DNA of 64,000 nt from Promethearchaeota archaeon (GCA_030603385.1 JAUVXW010000021.1:1-64000), one strand, 5' to 3'; shown: positions 35,156-44,910, counted from the stretch's first letter. Notes: generated by a model not told the origin, from the sequence alone. Numbers and translations are program-made.

Positions 35156-36634
35156 ATGAAAATCTTAAAAAATTATATTAATGGAAAATTTGTAGATTCA
35201 AAAAGCAGTAGATTCATCGAATTCATGAATCCTGCTTTAGATGAACCACTTGGTAAAATCCCGATGTCAACAAAAGAAGAAGTGGATTTAGTCGTCAAAG
35301 CAGCTAAAGATGCTTTTTCAGAATGGAGAAAAGTACCTGGAATTCAGAGGATTCAACCTCTTTTCCGGTTATTAAACCTAATTAAAGAAAATATTGATGA
35401 AATCGCAGAATCTGTCGTGATAAATCATGGTAAAGAATGGAAAGCGGCAGTAGGAGAAGTTATTCGAGCTTACCAAATGATTGAAGCCTCATTTACTATG
35501 CCTGAATATCAAAAAGGCCAGTACATGCACAACATTGCTACTGGAATTGATGAATATTCTATTCTTGAACCTTTAGGTGTTTTCATTATGATTCCCCCAT
35601 TTAATTTTCCAGCTATGATCCCATTCTGGTTTTGGCCATTTGCGGTTGCTGCGGGAAACCCTTACATCATAAAATCAAATGAACAAACCCCATTAGCGTT
35701 TCAAAATATCTTTAAATACATTGATGAGGCTGGTTTTCCGCCTGGAGTCATCAATTTTATCCATGGCGATGTAGAAATTGCTAATCAACTAATTGAACAT
35801 CCTGATGTTGTTGGTGTGTCGAGTGTGGGGTCAACTCCTGTAGCTCAAGCTATTTATAAAAAAGCAAGTAGTTTCTATAAACGAGCTCAGTGCCATGGAG
35901 GTGCCAACAACTTCTTAGTTGTTACAGAAAAAGCTAATGTTGAAAAAATCATGCCTAATATAATGAATTCGGTTTTTGGCAACTCTGGGCAACGATGTTT
36001 ATCCGGAGCAGTGATTATGACTGTAGGAAAGAAATCGTTCTACGAGAATTTTAAAGAGCAACTTCTTAAAGCAACAAAGGAACTAAAGATTGGTTATGGC
36101 ATGGATAAAGAAACTTTCATGGGACCTGTAGTCTCGAAAAAAGCACTTAACAAACTTCATGAACAAATACAAAACGGGATTGATGAGGGTGCTGAATTAA
36201 TCTTAGACGGTCGAGGATTAAAAATGCCAGGATATGAAAAGGGATATTTCTTAGGTCCCTGTTACTTTGAAAAAGCTAAACCCGGTATGACAATATATGA
36301 TGAAGAAGTTTTTGGACCAGTTGCATGTATTGATCATGTAAACAATTTAGAAGAAGCAATAAAAATAATAAATCAAAATCCGAAGGGCAATGCTGTTACA
36401 ATTTATACAGAAAGTGGAGAAGAGGCACGATTTTTTCGTGATGGTATTTATAATATACAACTTGGTATAAATATTGGTGTAGTAGCTCCTCTTGCTTGGT
36501 TTCCATTTGCGGGAGCAAAAAATTCATTTTTTGGCACCCTTCGAGCTCAAGGTTATGAAGCTTTAAAGTTTTTTACTCAAGAACGTGTAGTAATTGAAAG
36601 ATTTCATGGCAGCACGAAGATCGAGTGGGACTAA
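35156..36634 (+). CDS. CoA-acylating (methylmalonate-)semialdehyde dehydrogenase
   Basis: An aldehyde dehydrogenase superfamily member of about 492 residues. It starts KNYINGKFVDS; PPFNFPAMIPFWFWPFAVAA and NEQTP follow, and GNSGQRCLSG carries the catalytic Cys, as in MMSDH (IolA/MmsA). It oxidises methylmalonate or malonate semialdehyde, or a related one, to an acyl-CoA using NAD and CoA. TTG at 35108 would add 16 residues but lies in a duplicated spacer; the ATG at 35156 gives the normal MMSDH N-terminus. Confidence 0.9.
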   Translation: MKILKNYINGKFVDSKSSRFIEFMNPALDEPLGKIPMSTKEEVDLVVKAAKDAFSEWRKVPGIQRIQPLFRLLNLIKENIDEIAESVVINHGKEWKAAVGEVIRAYQMIEASFTMPEYQKGQYMHNIATGIDEYSILEPLGVFIMIPPFNFPAMIPFWFWPFAVAAGNPYIIKSNEQTPLAFQNIFKYIDEAGFPPGVINFIHGDVEIANQLIEHPDVVGVSSVGSTPVAQAIYKKASSFYKRAQCHGGANNFLVVTEKANVEKIMPNIMNSVFGNSGQRCLSGAVIMTVGKKSFYENFKEQLLKATKELKIGYGMDKETFMGPVVSKKALNKLHEQIQNGIDEGAELILDGRGLKMPGYEKGYFLGPCYFEKAKPGMTIYDEEVFGPVACIDHVNNLEEAIKIINQNPKGNAVTIYTESGEEARFFRDGIYNIQLGINIGVVAPLAWFPFAGAKNSFFGTLRAQGYEALKFFTQERVVIERFHGSTKIEWD

Positions 36635-36716
36635 ATTAATAAAACAATTTTATATTATTAAAAATTAAAAATTAATAGAATTGATTAAATCAAAAAAGAA
36701 TTGAGAGTTAAAAATT

Positions 36717-37994
36717 ATGTCATTTGAAACAATTTTCACAATGGATACCTCCAGTATCAAATATGGTCCTGGGGCGACAAGGGAGGTGGGATATGATATG
36801 AAAAAACTTGGTGCAAAACGGGTTTTAGTAGTTACAGATCCTAACCTATCTAATAGTGAACCCGTGATCGTTACCCTTCAAGCCTTACAAGAAGAAAATA
36901 TAGAAACAGTCTTGTTTGATAAAGTACGGGTTGAACCCACCGATGATTCCTTCAAAGATGTGATTAAATTTGCTATTGAGGGTCAGTTCGACGGATTTAT
37001 TGGTGTTGGGGGTGGATCAAGTATGGATACTGCTAAGGTGGCAAATTTGTATTCAACATATCCTGCAGATTTATTGGATTATGTCAACAAGCCAATTGGT
37101 AAAGCATATCCTGTACCAGGACTTTTGAAACCGATGATTGCGATCCCAACAACTGCAGGGACTGGAAGTGAAACAACAGGAGTCGCAATTTTTGATTTAG
37201 AAGCAATGCGTGCGAAAACTGGTATTGCTCATCGTGCGATACGACCAATCATGGGAATCATAGATCCTAATAATACTCGGACTGTACCGAAGATCGCCAC
37301 TGCCGCTTGTGGTTTTGATGTTCTTTGTCATGCATTGGAATCAATTACAGCTCTTCCATACAACAAACGCCCTGCTCCTGAAAGCCTTGAATTACGCCCA
37401 GCTTACCAGGGTGCTAACCCAATTAGCCACCTTTGGGCGTCTAAAGCAATTGAAATGGTTTCAAAAAATATTGTACGTGTGGTTCAAGATCCGTCCGATG
37501 ATAAAGCTCGATCAGAGATGATTCTTGCGTCTACATTTGCGGGTATCGGTTTTGGGAACGCAGGGGTTCATTTAGCTCACGGTATGTCCTATCCCGTTTC
37601 AGGGATGGTGAAGGAATACCTTCCTGAAGGATTTAAATCGGAACACCCAATCATTCCACATGGCATGTCTGTGGTACTTGCCTCTCCTGCCGTGTTTCGG
37701 TTCACCGCAAAAACAAATCCAGAACTACATTTAAACGCAGCACAATTAATGGGTGTTGATATATCTAAGGCAGATAAAAACAAAGCGGGAGAAATTATTG
37801 CCACTGAAATTATTAAACTTATGAAAGCTACGGGGATGCCTAATGGTCTGAGCGCTGTTGGTTATGGGCCGAGTGATATCGAAGACCTAGTTCAAGGAAC
37901 TTTGCCACAGCACCGTGTAACCAAGCTATCTCCTCGTCCCGCTAGTGCCGAAGATCTCAGACAATTATTCACCGAGTCAATGACCTTATGGTAA
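36717..37994 (+). CDS. Iron-containing alcohol dehydrogenase, HOT (ADHFE1) type
   Basis: A 425-residue group III iron alcohol dehydrogenase. FTMDTSSIKYGPGATREVG, GVGGGSSMDTAK (NAD binding), ALESITALPYNKRPAPESLE, and the metal ligands in HLAHGMSYP and IIPHGMSVVL are seen. The long insert after ALES is the mark of hydroxyacid-oxoacid transhydrogenases. Those oxidise 4-hydroxybutyrate to succinate semialdehyde while reducing 2-oxoglutarate. It follows the semialdehyde dehydrogenase gene by 82 bases on the same strand. Confidence 0.88.
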   Translation: MSFETIFTMDTSSIKYGPGATREVGYDMKKLGAKRVLVVTDPNLSNSEPVIVTLQALQEENIETVLFDKVRVEPTDDSFKDVIKFAIEGQFDGFIGVGGGSSMDTAKVANLYSTYPADLLDYVNKPIGKAYPVPGLLKPMIAIPTTAGTGSETTGVAIFDLEAMRAKTGIAHRAIRPIMGIIDPNNTRTVPKIATAACGFDVLCHALESITALPYNKRPAPESLELRPAYQGANPISHLWASKAIEMVSKNIVRVVQDPSDDKARSEMILASTFAGIGFGNAGVHLAHGMSYPVSGMVKEYLPEGFKSEHPIIPHGMSVVLASPAVFRFTAKTNPELHLNAAQLMGVDISKADKNKAGEIIATEIIKLMKATGMPNGLSAVGYGPSDIEDLVQGTLPQHRVTKLSPRPASAEDLRQLFTESMTLW

Positions 37995-38020
37995 TGAATT
38001 TTAAATAATTTTTAAATTTT

Positions 38021-38818
38021 TCATCCTATTTTTGAAATTTGGCCTCCATCCACAGGGAGTATAACTGAAGTAATAAATTTTGCCTCATCTGATGCCAAGA
38101 AAAGTGCCGCATAAGCAGTATCCCAAGCATCCCCCATTCCCCCTTTTAATGGGACCATCTTATTCCTTGACTTAATTATATCTTCTTTGCTCCTTCCAGT
38201 ATTTCTCGCGATTCCTTCGATAGCCATAGGGGTGTTCATTAATCCAGGCATAATCGCATTGGCACGGATGCCTTTCTTGGCATACTTCATGGCGATTTGG
38301 TGAGTTAAAGAATTTACCCCTGATTTTGATATTTTATAAGCTACATATCTTACAGCACTAACAGCAGCAGCAGAAGAAATGTTTATTATTGAACCATTTT
38401 CCTGTTTCTCCATCACTGGTAACACATATTTACATGTGAAAAACATTCCTTTAAGGTTTACATCAAAAATTTTATCCCATATCTCTTCACTAAGTCTAAC
38501 TAAACTTTTATCTTCCTCACCGATTCCAACATTATTGACAAGAATATCAATTCGTCCGTAAATCTCCACACATTTATCGGCTATCCCACGACAATCATCT
38601 TCCCTAATAATATCTGCTTCAAATACAAAAGATTCTCTTCCCTCTTTTTCGATCATAGATTTTGTTTCTAAAGCAGAATCAAGATTCTTATCAACCAACA
38701 TTACTTTTGCACCCTCACGGGCAAAGAGGATTGATATTGCTCTTCCATTTCCTATATTGTCTCCTGGTTGTTGTCCTGCTCCAACTACTACAGCAATTTT
38801 TTCCTTTAAACGATCCAC
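38021..38818 (-). CDS. Short-chain dehydrogenase/reductase
   Basis: About 265 residues of classical SDR. The cofactor motif is AVVVGAGQQPGDNIGNGRA, NNVGIG follows (NNAG variant), then NISSAAAVSAVRYVAYKISK with the catalytic Ser, Tyr and Lys, and the PGLMNTP loop. The frame could start at an ATG at 38890, adding a basic 24-residue extension. I chose the GTG at 38818 because AAAGGTG lies ten bases upstream of it and the extension does not look like part of the family. Substrate unknown; a 3-hydroxyacyl-CoA or sugar-type role is possible. Confidence 0.88.
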   Translation of the reverse strand: MDRLKEKIAVVVGAGQQPGDNIGNGRAISILFAREGAKVMLVDKNLDSALETKSMIEKEGRESFVFEADIIREDDCRGIADKCVEIYGRIDILVNNVGIGEEDKSLVRLSEEIWDKIFDVNLKGMFFTCKYVLPVMEKQENGSIINISSAAAVSAVRYVAYKISKSGVNSLTHQIAMKYAKKGIRANAIMPGLMNTPMAIEGIARNTGRSKEDIIKSRNKMVPLKGGMGDAWDTAYAALFLASDEAKFITSVILPVDGGQISKIG

Positions 38819-39004
38819 TATTCTATTACACCTTTTTATGCTTTTTTTTAAGATTCCTAAATTCCCAAAATATCTAATTATGAGAATCATTTAGAATTCT
38901 ATTGAAATAAAAGAAGAGCCTTTTATTTAAAAAATTTATAATTTTAGAGGTTACTATATCCTTTTATTGATATTTTTAATATGATATAAACTAATATCGA
39001 TTAA

Positions 39005-40282
39005 CTATTTCTTAAATCCACGAATATAAGTTAAAGTCTCTCTACTTTTTTTTAGGTCCCTAACTATTTGACTTTCAAGAGACTTACTAATTTCAATATT
39101 ATTTTTGGTTGTATATTCTCTTACCATTGCTCTAGTTATCTTTTCTATTTTATTATTTTTTGCCCAATTTGAGATGTTATTGACAAGTTCTCCACCATCT
39201 CCTCCCACAAATTTAGGTAAATAACACTCCGCTAAACTTTTTGTAATGAACACAGCGTAGACAAATAATCCTCTGGGATCTAATTGATTATATACCTTTG
39301 GAACCATTGGATAATCTAAAATTGTCATATGAATGTTTTTTCCAGCTTTTTGGATCTTCTTATAAAGCGGCATCCACTCATCAGCGCCATCTTGTGGCAT
39401 TCCAGGTTTTGCTCCTGGCACCCACTGAATCCCATCAACTACTTTTAAAATATCGTCAAGAAATCTAATTTGTTCAGGACCATCTAAATGGTAAAATGAA
39501 TAATCCATATGCTCTGCTTGTTGTTTAAGGTCTGGTAACACAAATCTTTCAAAATATTTCTGATTAAGCATAACACAAAAATCACTTTGCATGGTATAAT
39601 ACCGCTTAGGACACCAAAGATTTAACCATGTATCGCAGCCATCCACATGTTTATTAATAATATTTTGTAGTTCATCGTAAAGTCTCAGATATTTTTCCAT
39701 AATAATGGCTCTACACGTATCTATTAGATCTGGATTCCTTCTCATTTGAATGATAATCTCTTGAGGTCCTAGAAATGATACTAATATGTCAAGGATCCCT
39801 CCTAAATCAGTCATAGCAACACAATAATTATTTTCTGCGCCTCGCTTAGCAGCAATTTCTGTCGTACGCTTTAATCTAACATACCACTCATTATCATTGT
39901 TTAATTTAGCATTTTCAAGAAGAGGAACAATATCTTTCACCTCGGTTCTTCTGTGAAACCATATAGTACCTGATTTATATTCAGGAGCTGCACCTAATAC
40001 TGTTGCCATCGCCCCAGGGCCATAGTTAGGAAAATACCTAGGAATACATTCACCGCCCCAAACTAAACCATCACTATTGTTTTCGAGGGTGTCCAAAATT
40101 GGCTTAATCCCATCCCAATTTTTACCTAAATCATAATTTAACGCACCTGATGCTATAAGTGCCCTTGCAGAGCTCGGACTTTCTGGTATGTTATATGCAA
40201 TTGTAGGTCTATCAGTAGTTTCATGATCCCACCAAGCTTTCATTCTCTCCTTTGCTTCTTCTAAATCTTCTTTTACAATCAT
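39005..40282 (-). CDS. Uroporphyrinogen-decarboxylase-like (URO-D/MtaA family) protein
   Basis: A 425-residue TIM-barrel protein. Signature pieces are MTDLGGILDILVSFLGPQE, MLNQKYFERFVLPDLKQ, FYHLDGPEQIRFLDDIL and IQWVPGAKPG. Members outside haem synthesis act as methyltransferases on corrinoid proteins or on unknown substrates. Neither a corrinoid protein nor haem genes are adjacent. It is encoded 13 bases after the GH3 gene, so the two are co-transcribed, which hints at demethylation or processing of a plant- or algal-type glycoside. That link is inference. Confidence 0.8.
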   Translation of the reverse strand: MIVKEDLEEAKERMKAWWDHETTDRPTIAYNIPESPSSARALIASGALNYDLGKNWDGIKPILDTLENNSDGLVWGGECIPRYFPNYGPGAMATVLGAAPEYKSGTIWFHRRTEVKDIVPLLENAKLNNDNEWYVRLKRTTEIAAKRGAENNYCVAMTDLGGILDILVSFLGPQEIIIQMRRNPDLIDTCRAIIMEKYLRLYDELQNIINKHVDGCDTWLNLWCPKRYYTMQSDFCVMLNQKYFERFVLPDLKQQAEHMDYSFYHLDGPEQIRFLDDILKVVDGIQWVPGAKPGMPQDGADEWMPLYKKIQKAGKNIHMTILDYPMVPKVYNQLDPRGLFVYAVFITKSLAECYLPKFVGGDGGELVNNISNWAKNNKIEKITRAMVREYTTKNNIEISKSLESQIVRDLKKSRETLTYIRGFKK

Positions 40283-40295
40283 TTTAAATTATTAC

Positions 40296-42326
40296 CTAAC
40301 CTAAATATTCAATCTCTCCTTCTATCCTAATGTCTCTTGATGATCTTCCAATGAGGATGTTGAAAATCCCCTTCTCAGCTTTCCAGCAATTATCTTTTTC
40401 ATCAAAAAAGGAGAGATCTTCTTTCCGCAATTCAAACTTAATCGTTTTCTTCTCATTCGGTTCTAATTTAACCTTTTCAAATCCTTTAAGTTCTTTGAGC
40501 GGTCTTTCTACACTACACTCAACATCTTGGCTATATAATTGAACAACTTCCGCTCCAAAACGTTCACCTGAATTCGTGATATCTAGTGTTATATTAAGAA
40601 CCTCATCACCCGACACTTTATCCTTACCTATTTCAAGGTTTTCATATGTGAATTTGGTGTAAGATAAACCATGACCAAATGGGAAAAGTGGTTCAATATT
40701 CTGTGTTTCAAAATGACGATATCCTACAAAGATGCCCTCCTCATAAAAAACCTTCTCACTACCTGGGTAAGTGCGCTCCGAAGCATGTGCAGGTGAATCT
40801 GAAAGTTTTTTAGGAAATGTAATAGGAAGTTTACCTGAAGGATTTACATCCCCAAAAATTATGGCAGCAATTGCATTTCCCGCTTCCATTCCGCCATACC
40901 ACGCCTGCACCACAGTTGGAACCTTATCGATCCATTCAACCATAGATACTGGACTGCCACTAATGAGAATTACTATTGTATTTGGATTTTCTTTAATAGT
41001 TTTGTTTATAAGATCAATTTGACTCAATGGTAGACTAAATAAATCTTTATCCCATTGCTCAGCATCCCCCCCCTCTTTATGTCTTAAACCTACAAATAAT
41101 AGGGTTACATCTGCTTCTGAGGGATTGGTAATTATCTCCACTTGTTTTTTACACTTTTCTTTTATCCCTTCTATTGGTTTAACCTCATATGGGGGAAAAT
41201 TCGAGGAACTTCCCCCTCCTAAATAAGTTCTTTTATTTGCGGTAGGCCCTATGACAGCGATCTTTTTCACTTTTTCTAGATCTAGTGGAAGAAGATCTCC
41301 TGTATTTTTTAAAAGTACTATTCCCTCTTCAGCGATTTCACGAGCTAAGGCTTGGTGTTCAGGGGTGTTACGACTACCTTTTGGTAACGTGTTCTCATCA
41401 TCGAAAAGCCCTACAAGAAACATCACTCTCAGCAATCGTTTTACATTTTCATTAAATATTTCTAGCGTAAATTTTCCTTCCTTATAAGCTTGCGACATCT
41501 TATTAGTATTATATTTAATGGCTGTTGGCATTTCAAGTGTTAGTCCTGCATTTATGCAACTTTCCGTGGTAGTACCCCACCTTGTGGCTGCCCAGTCGGT
41601 AACTACAAAACCCCTAAATCCCCATTCATCCATCAACACTTCTTTTAGAAGGTGTTTATTTTCTGCACCATAAATTCCGTTAAGCTTATTATAACAACTC
41701 ATTACAGACCAAGCATCAGCTTCTTGTACTGCTGCCTTGAAGGCTGGATAGTATATCTCCTGTAAAGCTCTTTCACTAACTTCTGAACTTACTGTAAACC
41801 GGTTTGTTTCTTGATTATTACATATGAAATGTTTTATACAAGCAGCAACTCTCTGACTTTGAACTCCCTTTACGACAGCAATCGCTGATTTTTTATTTAA
41901 GTATGGATCCTCTGTTTGATATTCAAAGGTGCGACCACACATCGGGGTTCTATGAATGTTAATTCCTGGAGCAAGTAGCATATGTGCCCCAACATCACGT
42001 ATCTCTTGTGCTATTGCAACTCCGAATTTTCCAGATAAATCTAGATTCCATGTGGCAGTTCTACATATAGCTGAAGGAAAATAAGTACTTCTAATCTTTC
42101 CTTCATTATCAACTCGAACACCATGAGGTCCATCGTGCATTGCAAACGATCGAATTCCTAATCTTTTTATCGGTTTTGTATACCACCACTGCTTCCCAGA
42201 GCTTATCATAAACTTTTCTTGTAATGTCAATCGTTCTAGCAAATCTTCTACTCTACTTTCAAGATCGAGGTTAATATCCATAAAAGGTAATTTCGATAAA
42301 TCCAATTCTGATCTTTCTTTACTCAT
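40296..42326 (-). CDS. Glycoside hydrolase family 3 beta-glucosidase
   Basis: A protein of about 676 residues with the GH3 barrel (MHDGPHGVR; CIKHFICNNQE, the KH substrate pair; FVVTDWAA with the nucleophile Asp), the alpha/beta sandwich (KKIAVIGPTANKRTYLGGGSS) and a C-terminal fibronectin-III-like domain (NSGERFGAEVVQLY). It has no signal peptide, so it acts in the cytosol on imported glycosides. ATG at 42335 is in frame, but AGGAT sits nine bases before the ATG at 42326, which is preferred. It is the first gene of the operon with the UroD-like gene. Confidence 0.93.
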   Translation of the reverse strand: MSKERSELDLSKLPFMDINLDLESRVEDLLERLTLQEKFMISSGKQWWYTKPIKRLGIRSFAMHDGPHGVRVDNEGKIRSTYFPSAICRTATWNLDLSGKFGVAIAQEIRDVGAHMLLAPGINIHRTPMCGRTFEYQTEDPYLNKKSAIAVVKGVQSQRVAACIKHFICNNQETNRFTVSSEVSERALQEIYYPAFKAAVQEADAWSVMSCYNKLNGIYGAENKHLLKEVLMDEWGFRGFVVTDWAATRWGTTTESCINAGLTLEMPTAIKYNTNKMSQAYKEGKFTLEIFNENVKRLLRVMFLVGLFDDENTLPKGSRNTPEHQALAREIAEEGIVLLKNTGDLLPLDLEKVKKIAVIGPTANKRTYLGGGSSSNFPPYEVKPIEGIKEKCKKQVEIITNPSEADVTLLFVGLRHKEGGDAEQWDKDLFSLPLSQIDLINKTIKENPNTIVILISGSPVSMVEWIDKVPTVVQAWYGGMEAGNAIAAIIFGDVNPSGKLPITFPKKLSDSPAHASERTYPGSEKVFYEEGIFVGYRHFETQNIEPLFPFGHGLSYTKFTYENLEIGKDKVSGDEVLNITLDITNSGERFGAEVVQLYSQDVECSVERPLKELKGFEKVKLEPNEKKTIKFELRKEDLSFFDEKDNCWKAEKGIFNILIGRSSRDIRIEGEIEYLG

Positions 42327-42420
42327 ATTAAGCATCCTATTTAATTATAAATAAAATTTTATAATAATATTAAGACTTATGAAAAATGCAGATATTCTAA
42401 AGTTCCTTACATTTTGGTGA

Positions 42421-43596
42421 ATTACTATTAGGGAAAAATTTAAACTTATTATACCACTAATTTTTATTTTCTTAGGTTTCCTTTCTTACTATCTCCCTTA
42501 CTTTGCAACCAATAATTTAGAGATTCAAAATGTTGATGTAGAATTAAAATTTAATGGTGATAATGCTTATAAATATGTTCAAGATCAACTGGATATTGGT
42601 TTTCGAATTCCTGGAACAGAAGGGAGAATTAATTGTACCAACTACTTCATTTCTAAATTTAAAGAAGTAGATAGCAACTTTCCTTACTTTTTACATAATT
42701 TTACAACTCATTTAACTGAATGTCAGAATGTTCTATTTAAATTAAACCAAAATTATAGTAATATTGTCATTTTAGGGGCACATTATGATTCGCGTGCAAA
42801 GGCAACAAAAGATCCTAATCTATTAAATAGAACTGATCCCGTGCCAGGGGCGAATGATGGTGCCAGTGGATCTGCTGTTTTAATTGAATTAGCCAAAATC
42901 TTATATCAAAATAGAGAAAGCCTATCTTGCCAAGTATGGTTTTTGTTTTTCGATGCTGAAGATCAAGGAGCAGATAGTGGTGGTTATGGAATGGATGGAT
43001 GGAATTGGTGTGAAGGGTCTCAAAGATTCGTCACTGACATCAATAGTTTTTATGATTCGGGAACAGAACATTTTGATTGCATGGTTCTGTTAGATATGGT
43101 AGGAGGGATCAATTTACGATTTATCAATGAACAATATTCTACTTCCTCATTGTTAGATGAATTATTTGCAGTAGGTAGAGCATTGGGGTATTCTAGTCAA
43201 TTCCCATCTAATCCTGAAAGGAAGCAGATAATAGATGATCATAGAGCATTTGTTAATATTGGAATACCCTCCGCAGATCTAATCATAAATTTTTGGGATA
43301 ATCCAAATTGGCCATACCATCACACTACTCAAGATAATATAACTTATATTTCAAATAATAGCTTAGAAATAACTGGTAGAACTGTAGAACAATTTATTTA
43401 TAATAATTATTTAAACTCATCTGGTTATATATATGACGGGAATTATCCTTGGAATAAAGATATAGATATACTTAATATAGAAATAATTATGATTCTTTTA
43501 ATTACCATAGCCATTATGGCAATTACGATATTAATGATAAATTATATTAAATCTATTCCTTCTAGGAATATGGTTGAGTCAGAAAAACAAGATTGA
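42421..43596 (+). CDS. M28-family peptidase / glutaminyl-cyclase-like, with a problem at its start
   Basis: The open frame from 42421 encodes a membrane anchor (FKLIIPLIFIFLGFLSYYLP) and an M28 domain: HYDSRA, GANDGASGSA, DAEDQGADSGG, LDMVG and YHHTTQDN supply the zinc ligands and acid base. A second membrane helix lies at the C-terminus. No ATG, GTG or TTG exists in frame before 42841, which is inside the domain. An ATG at 42379 would fit perfectly, but TGA at 42418-42420 follows it after 13 codons. So it either starts at a rare codon or is cut by a nonsense change. The family trims N-termini outside the membrane. Confidence 0.75.
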   Translation: MTIREKFKLIIPLIFIFLGFLSYYLPYFATNNLEIQNVDVELKFNGDNAYKYVQDQLDIGFRIPGTEGRINCTNYFISKFKEVDSNFPYFLHNFTTHLTECQNVLFKLNQNYSNIVILGAHYDSRAKATKDPNLLNRTDPVPGANDGASGSAVLIELAKILYQNRESLSCQVWFLFFDAEDQGADSGGYGMDGWNWCEGSQRFVTDINSFYDSGTEHFDCMVLLDMVGGINLRFINEQYSTSSLLDELFAVGRALGYSSQFPSNPERKQIIDDHRAFVNIGIPSADLIINFWDNPNWPYHHTTQDNITYISNNSLEITGRTVEQFIYNNYLNSSGYIYDGNYPWNKDIDILNIEIIMILLITIAIMAITILMINYIKSIPSRNMVESEKQD

Positions 43597-43610
43597 AATT
43601 TTATATAATT

Positions 43611-44156
43611 CTACTTAATTTTTATTATCATTCCGCATTGTAGACAAAAAGCTTTATTTTTAGGTAACCTCATTCCACAGAATTTACAGACACGAGGTTC
43701 TTTTTTACGTTTTTCTTCTTTTTTAACATAAACTGGCGGAATTGGTTGTATTTCTTCAGCAAGGGTTATTTTAGGCGTCTCTTCTTCTATATCTGAAATT
43801 GGTGGAATTGGTTTTAGGACTTCAACTTTTTGACCACAGTTAAAGCAAAATTTTGCTCTTAAATGTAATTTCTGTCTACAGTGAGGACAAGTTGTAAATG
43901 ATTTTTTTACTTTTTTTTCTGAAATTGATGGAATTGGTTTTAGTACTTCAATTTTTTGACCACAAGTAACACAAAATTTTGCTCCTAAAGGTAATTTCTG
44001 CCTACAGTGAGGGCAAGTTGTAAATGATTTTTCTACTTTTTTATCTGAGATAGTAGGAATTTGTCTAGATTCACTAAAAAATTTATAACCACATGTAAAA
44101 CAGAGGTCATAGCCATGAGATCTTTTTGTTCCACATTTTGGACATTTATTTTTCAT
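43611..44156 (-). CDS. Four-zinc-ribbon protein
   Basis: A 181-residue soluble protein made of four zinc ribbons of the CxxC-x10-CxxC type: residues 5-22, 48-65, 90-107 and one at the C-terminus (CKFCGMRLPKNKAFCLQC). They are joined by flexible proline-, lysine- and glutamate-rich linkers. The two middle units are near copies with a 42-residue period. Such arrays usually mediate protein or nucleic-acid contacts. No catalytic domain is present and I do not know the partner. Confidence 0.8.
   Translation of the reverse strand: MKNKCPKCGTKRSHGYDLCFTCGYKFFSESRQIPTISDKKVEKSFTTCPHCRQKLPLGAKFCVTCGQKIEVLKPIPSISEKKVKKSFTTCPHCRQKLHLRAKFCFNCGQKVEVLKPIPPISDIEEETPKITLAEEIQPIPPVYVKKEEKRKKEPRVCKFCGMRLPKNKAFCLQCGMIIKIK
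43809..44060 (-). repeat. 126-bp tandem duplication inside the zinc-ribbon gene
   Basis: Two consecutive 42-codon units, each with KKVxKSFTTCPHCRQKL, AKFC, CGQK and a KPIP-type linker. The DNA is very similar as well, indicating a recent in-frame duplication. Confidence 0.8.
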
Positions 44157-44259
44157 ATTAAAAAGTTGAATCTCTAAAAAAATTGGATTAATATTATTAT
44201 GGATAAGTTAGAATTTAAACATTCAGTTGTATTTGTAATTGCACATTTTTGCACTATTT

Positions 44260-44883
44260 TTATTTTCTTACCCCTAAAATGGCTCTATGATTAGTACTAT
44301 CTATATAATTCTCTAATAAGTAAAAAGATTTAAATAATTCTTGAATCTCCTCCAGCGAAAAAAAATGGTGCAAAACTCCTTTTTCATTACCTTTTTGTGG
44401 AATATAGGTGCCTTCTTCAACCTTCTTTAAATCCCAATTGTCATTTCGAGAATTCTTTTTTAAATAAGGGAAGGTGATAAAAATATAACCTCCTTTTCTT
44501 AATACTCTTTCAATTTATCTAACAGTTTTTAAAATATCTTCCATTAAATTATGATGAATAACGTTAATGGAAATGATGGCATCAAAAAAATTATCCCCAT
44601 AAGGGAAACTATGTTCGATTCTACAACATTCAGTTTCTACTCTTATTCCATCTTCAGATAACCATTCTTCTGCTATTTCAATACCTCTGGGAGATCCATC
44701 AAGCCCATAAATATCGAAATTTTTCTTGGCAAAAAATATGAGATGGCGACCAGTTCCACATCCAAGATCTAAAATTGTCTGAACGTTGTTTTTCTTAAAT
44801 AGTTTTGCTAGTCTTTCCATATCTGAATGAGGTTCCAGAAATATCTTTCCTCTCTTTGTAAAAATATCATTCCATCCAGACAT
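44260..44883 (-). pseudogene. Class I SAM methyltransferase gene broken by an in-frame TAA
   Basis: The 5' part encodes a Rossmann methyltransferase: ILDLGCGTGRHLIFFA binds SAM, IYGLDGSPRGIEIAEEWL gives motif II, and FFDAIISINVIHHN motif IV. The frame then meets TAA at 44515-44517 and continues without shift as IERVLRKGGYIFITFPYLKK, a standard post-motif strand, to a final stop at 44260. Restoring one codon would give 207 residues, the normal length. A GAA-to-TAA change is one simple explanation. The truncated 122-residue product would lack the last strands of the fold. Confidence 0.85.
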
Positions 44884-44910
44884 ATAATTTTAAAGAAGAT
44901 ATTTTATCGA

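Noticed and set aside
42418..42420. TGA as selenocysteine in the M28 leader
   Set aside because: It lies before the membrane anchor, away from any catalytic residue, and I saw no SECIS-like element.
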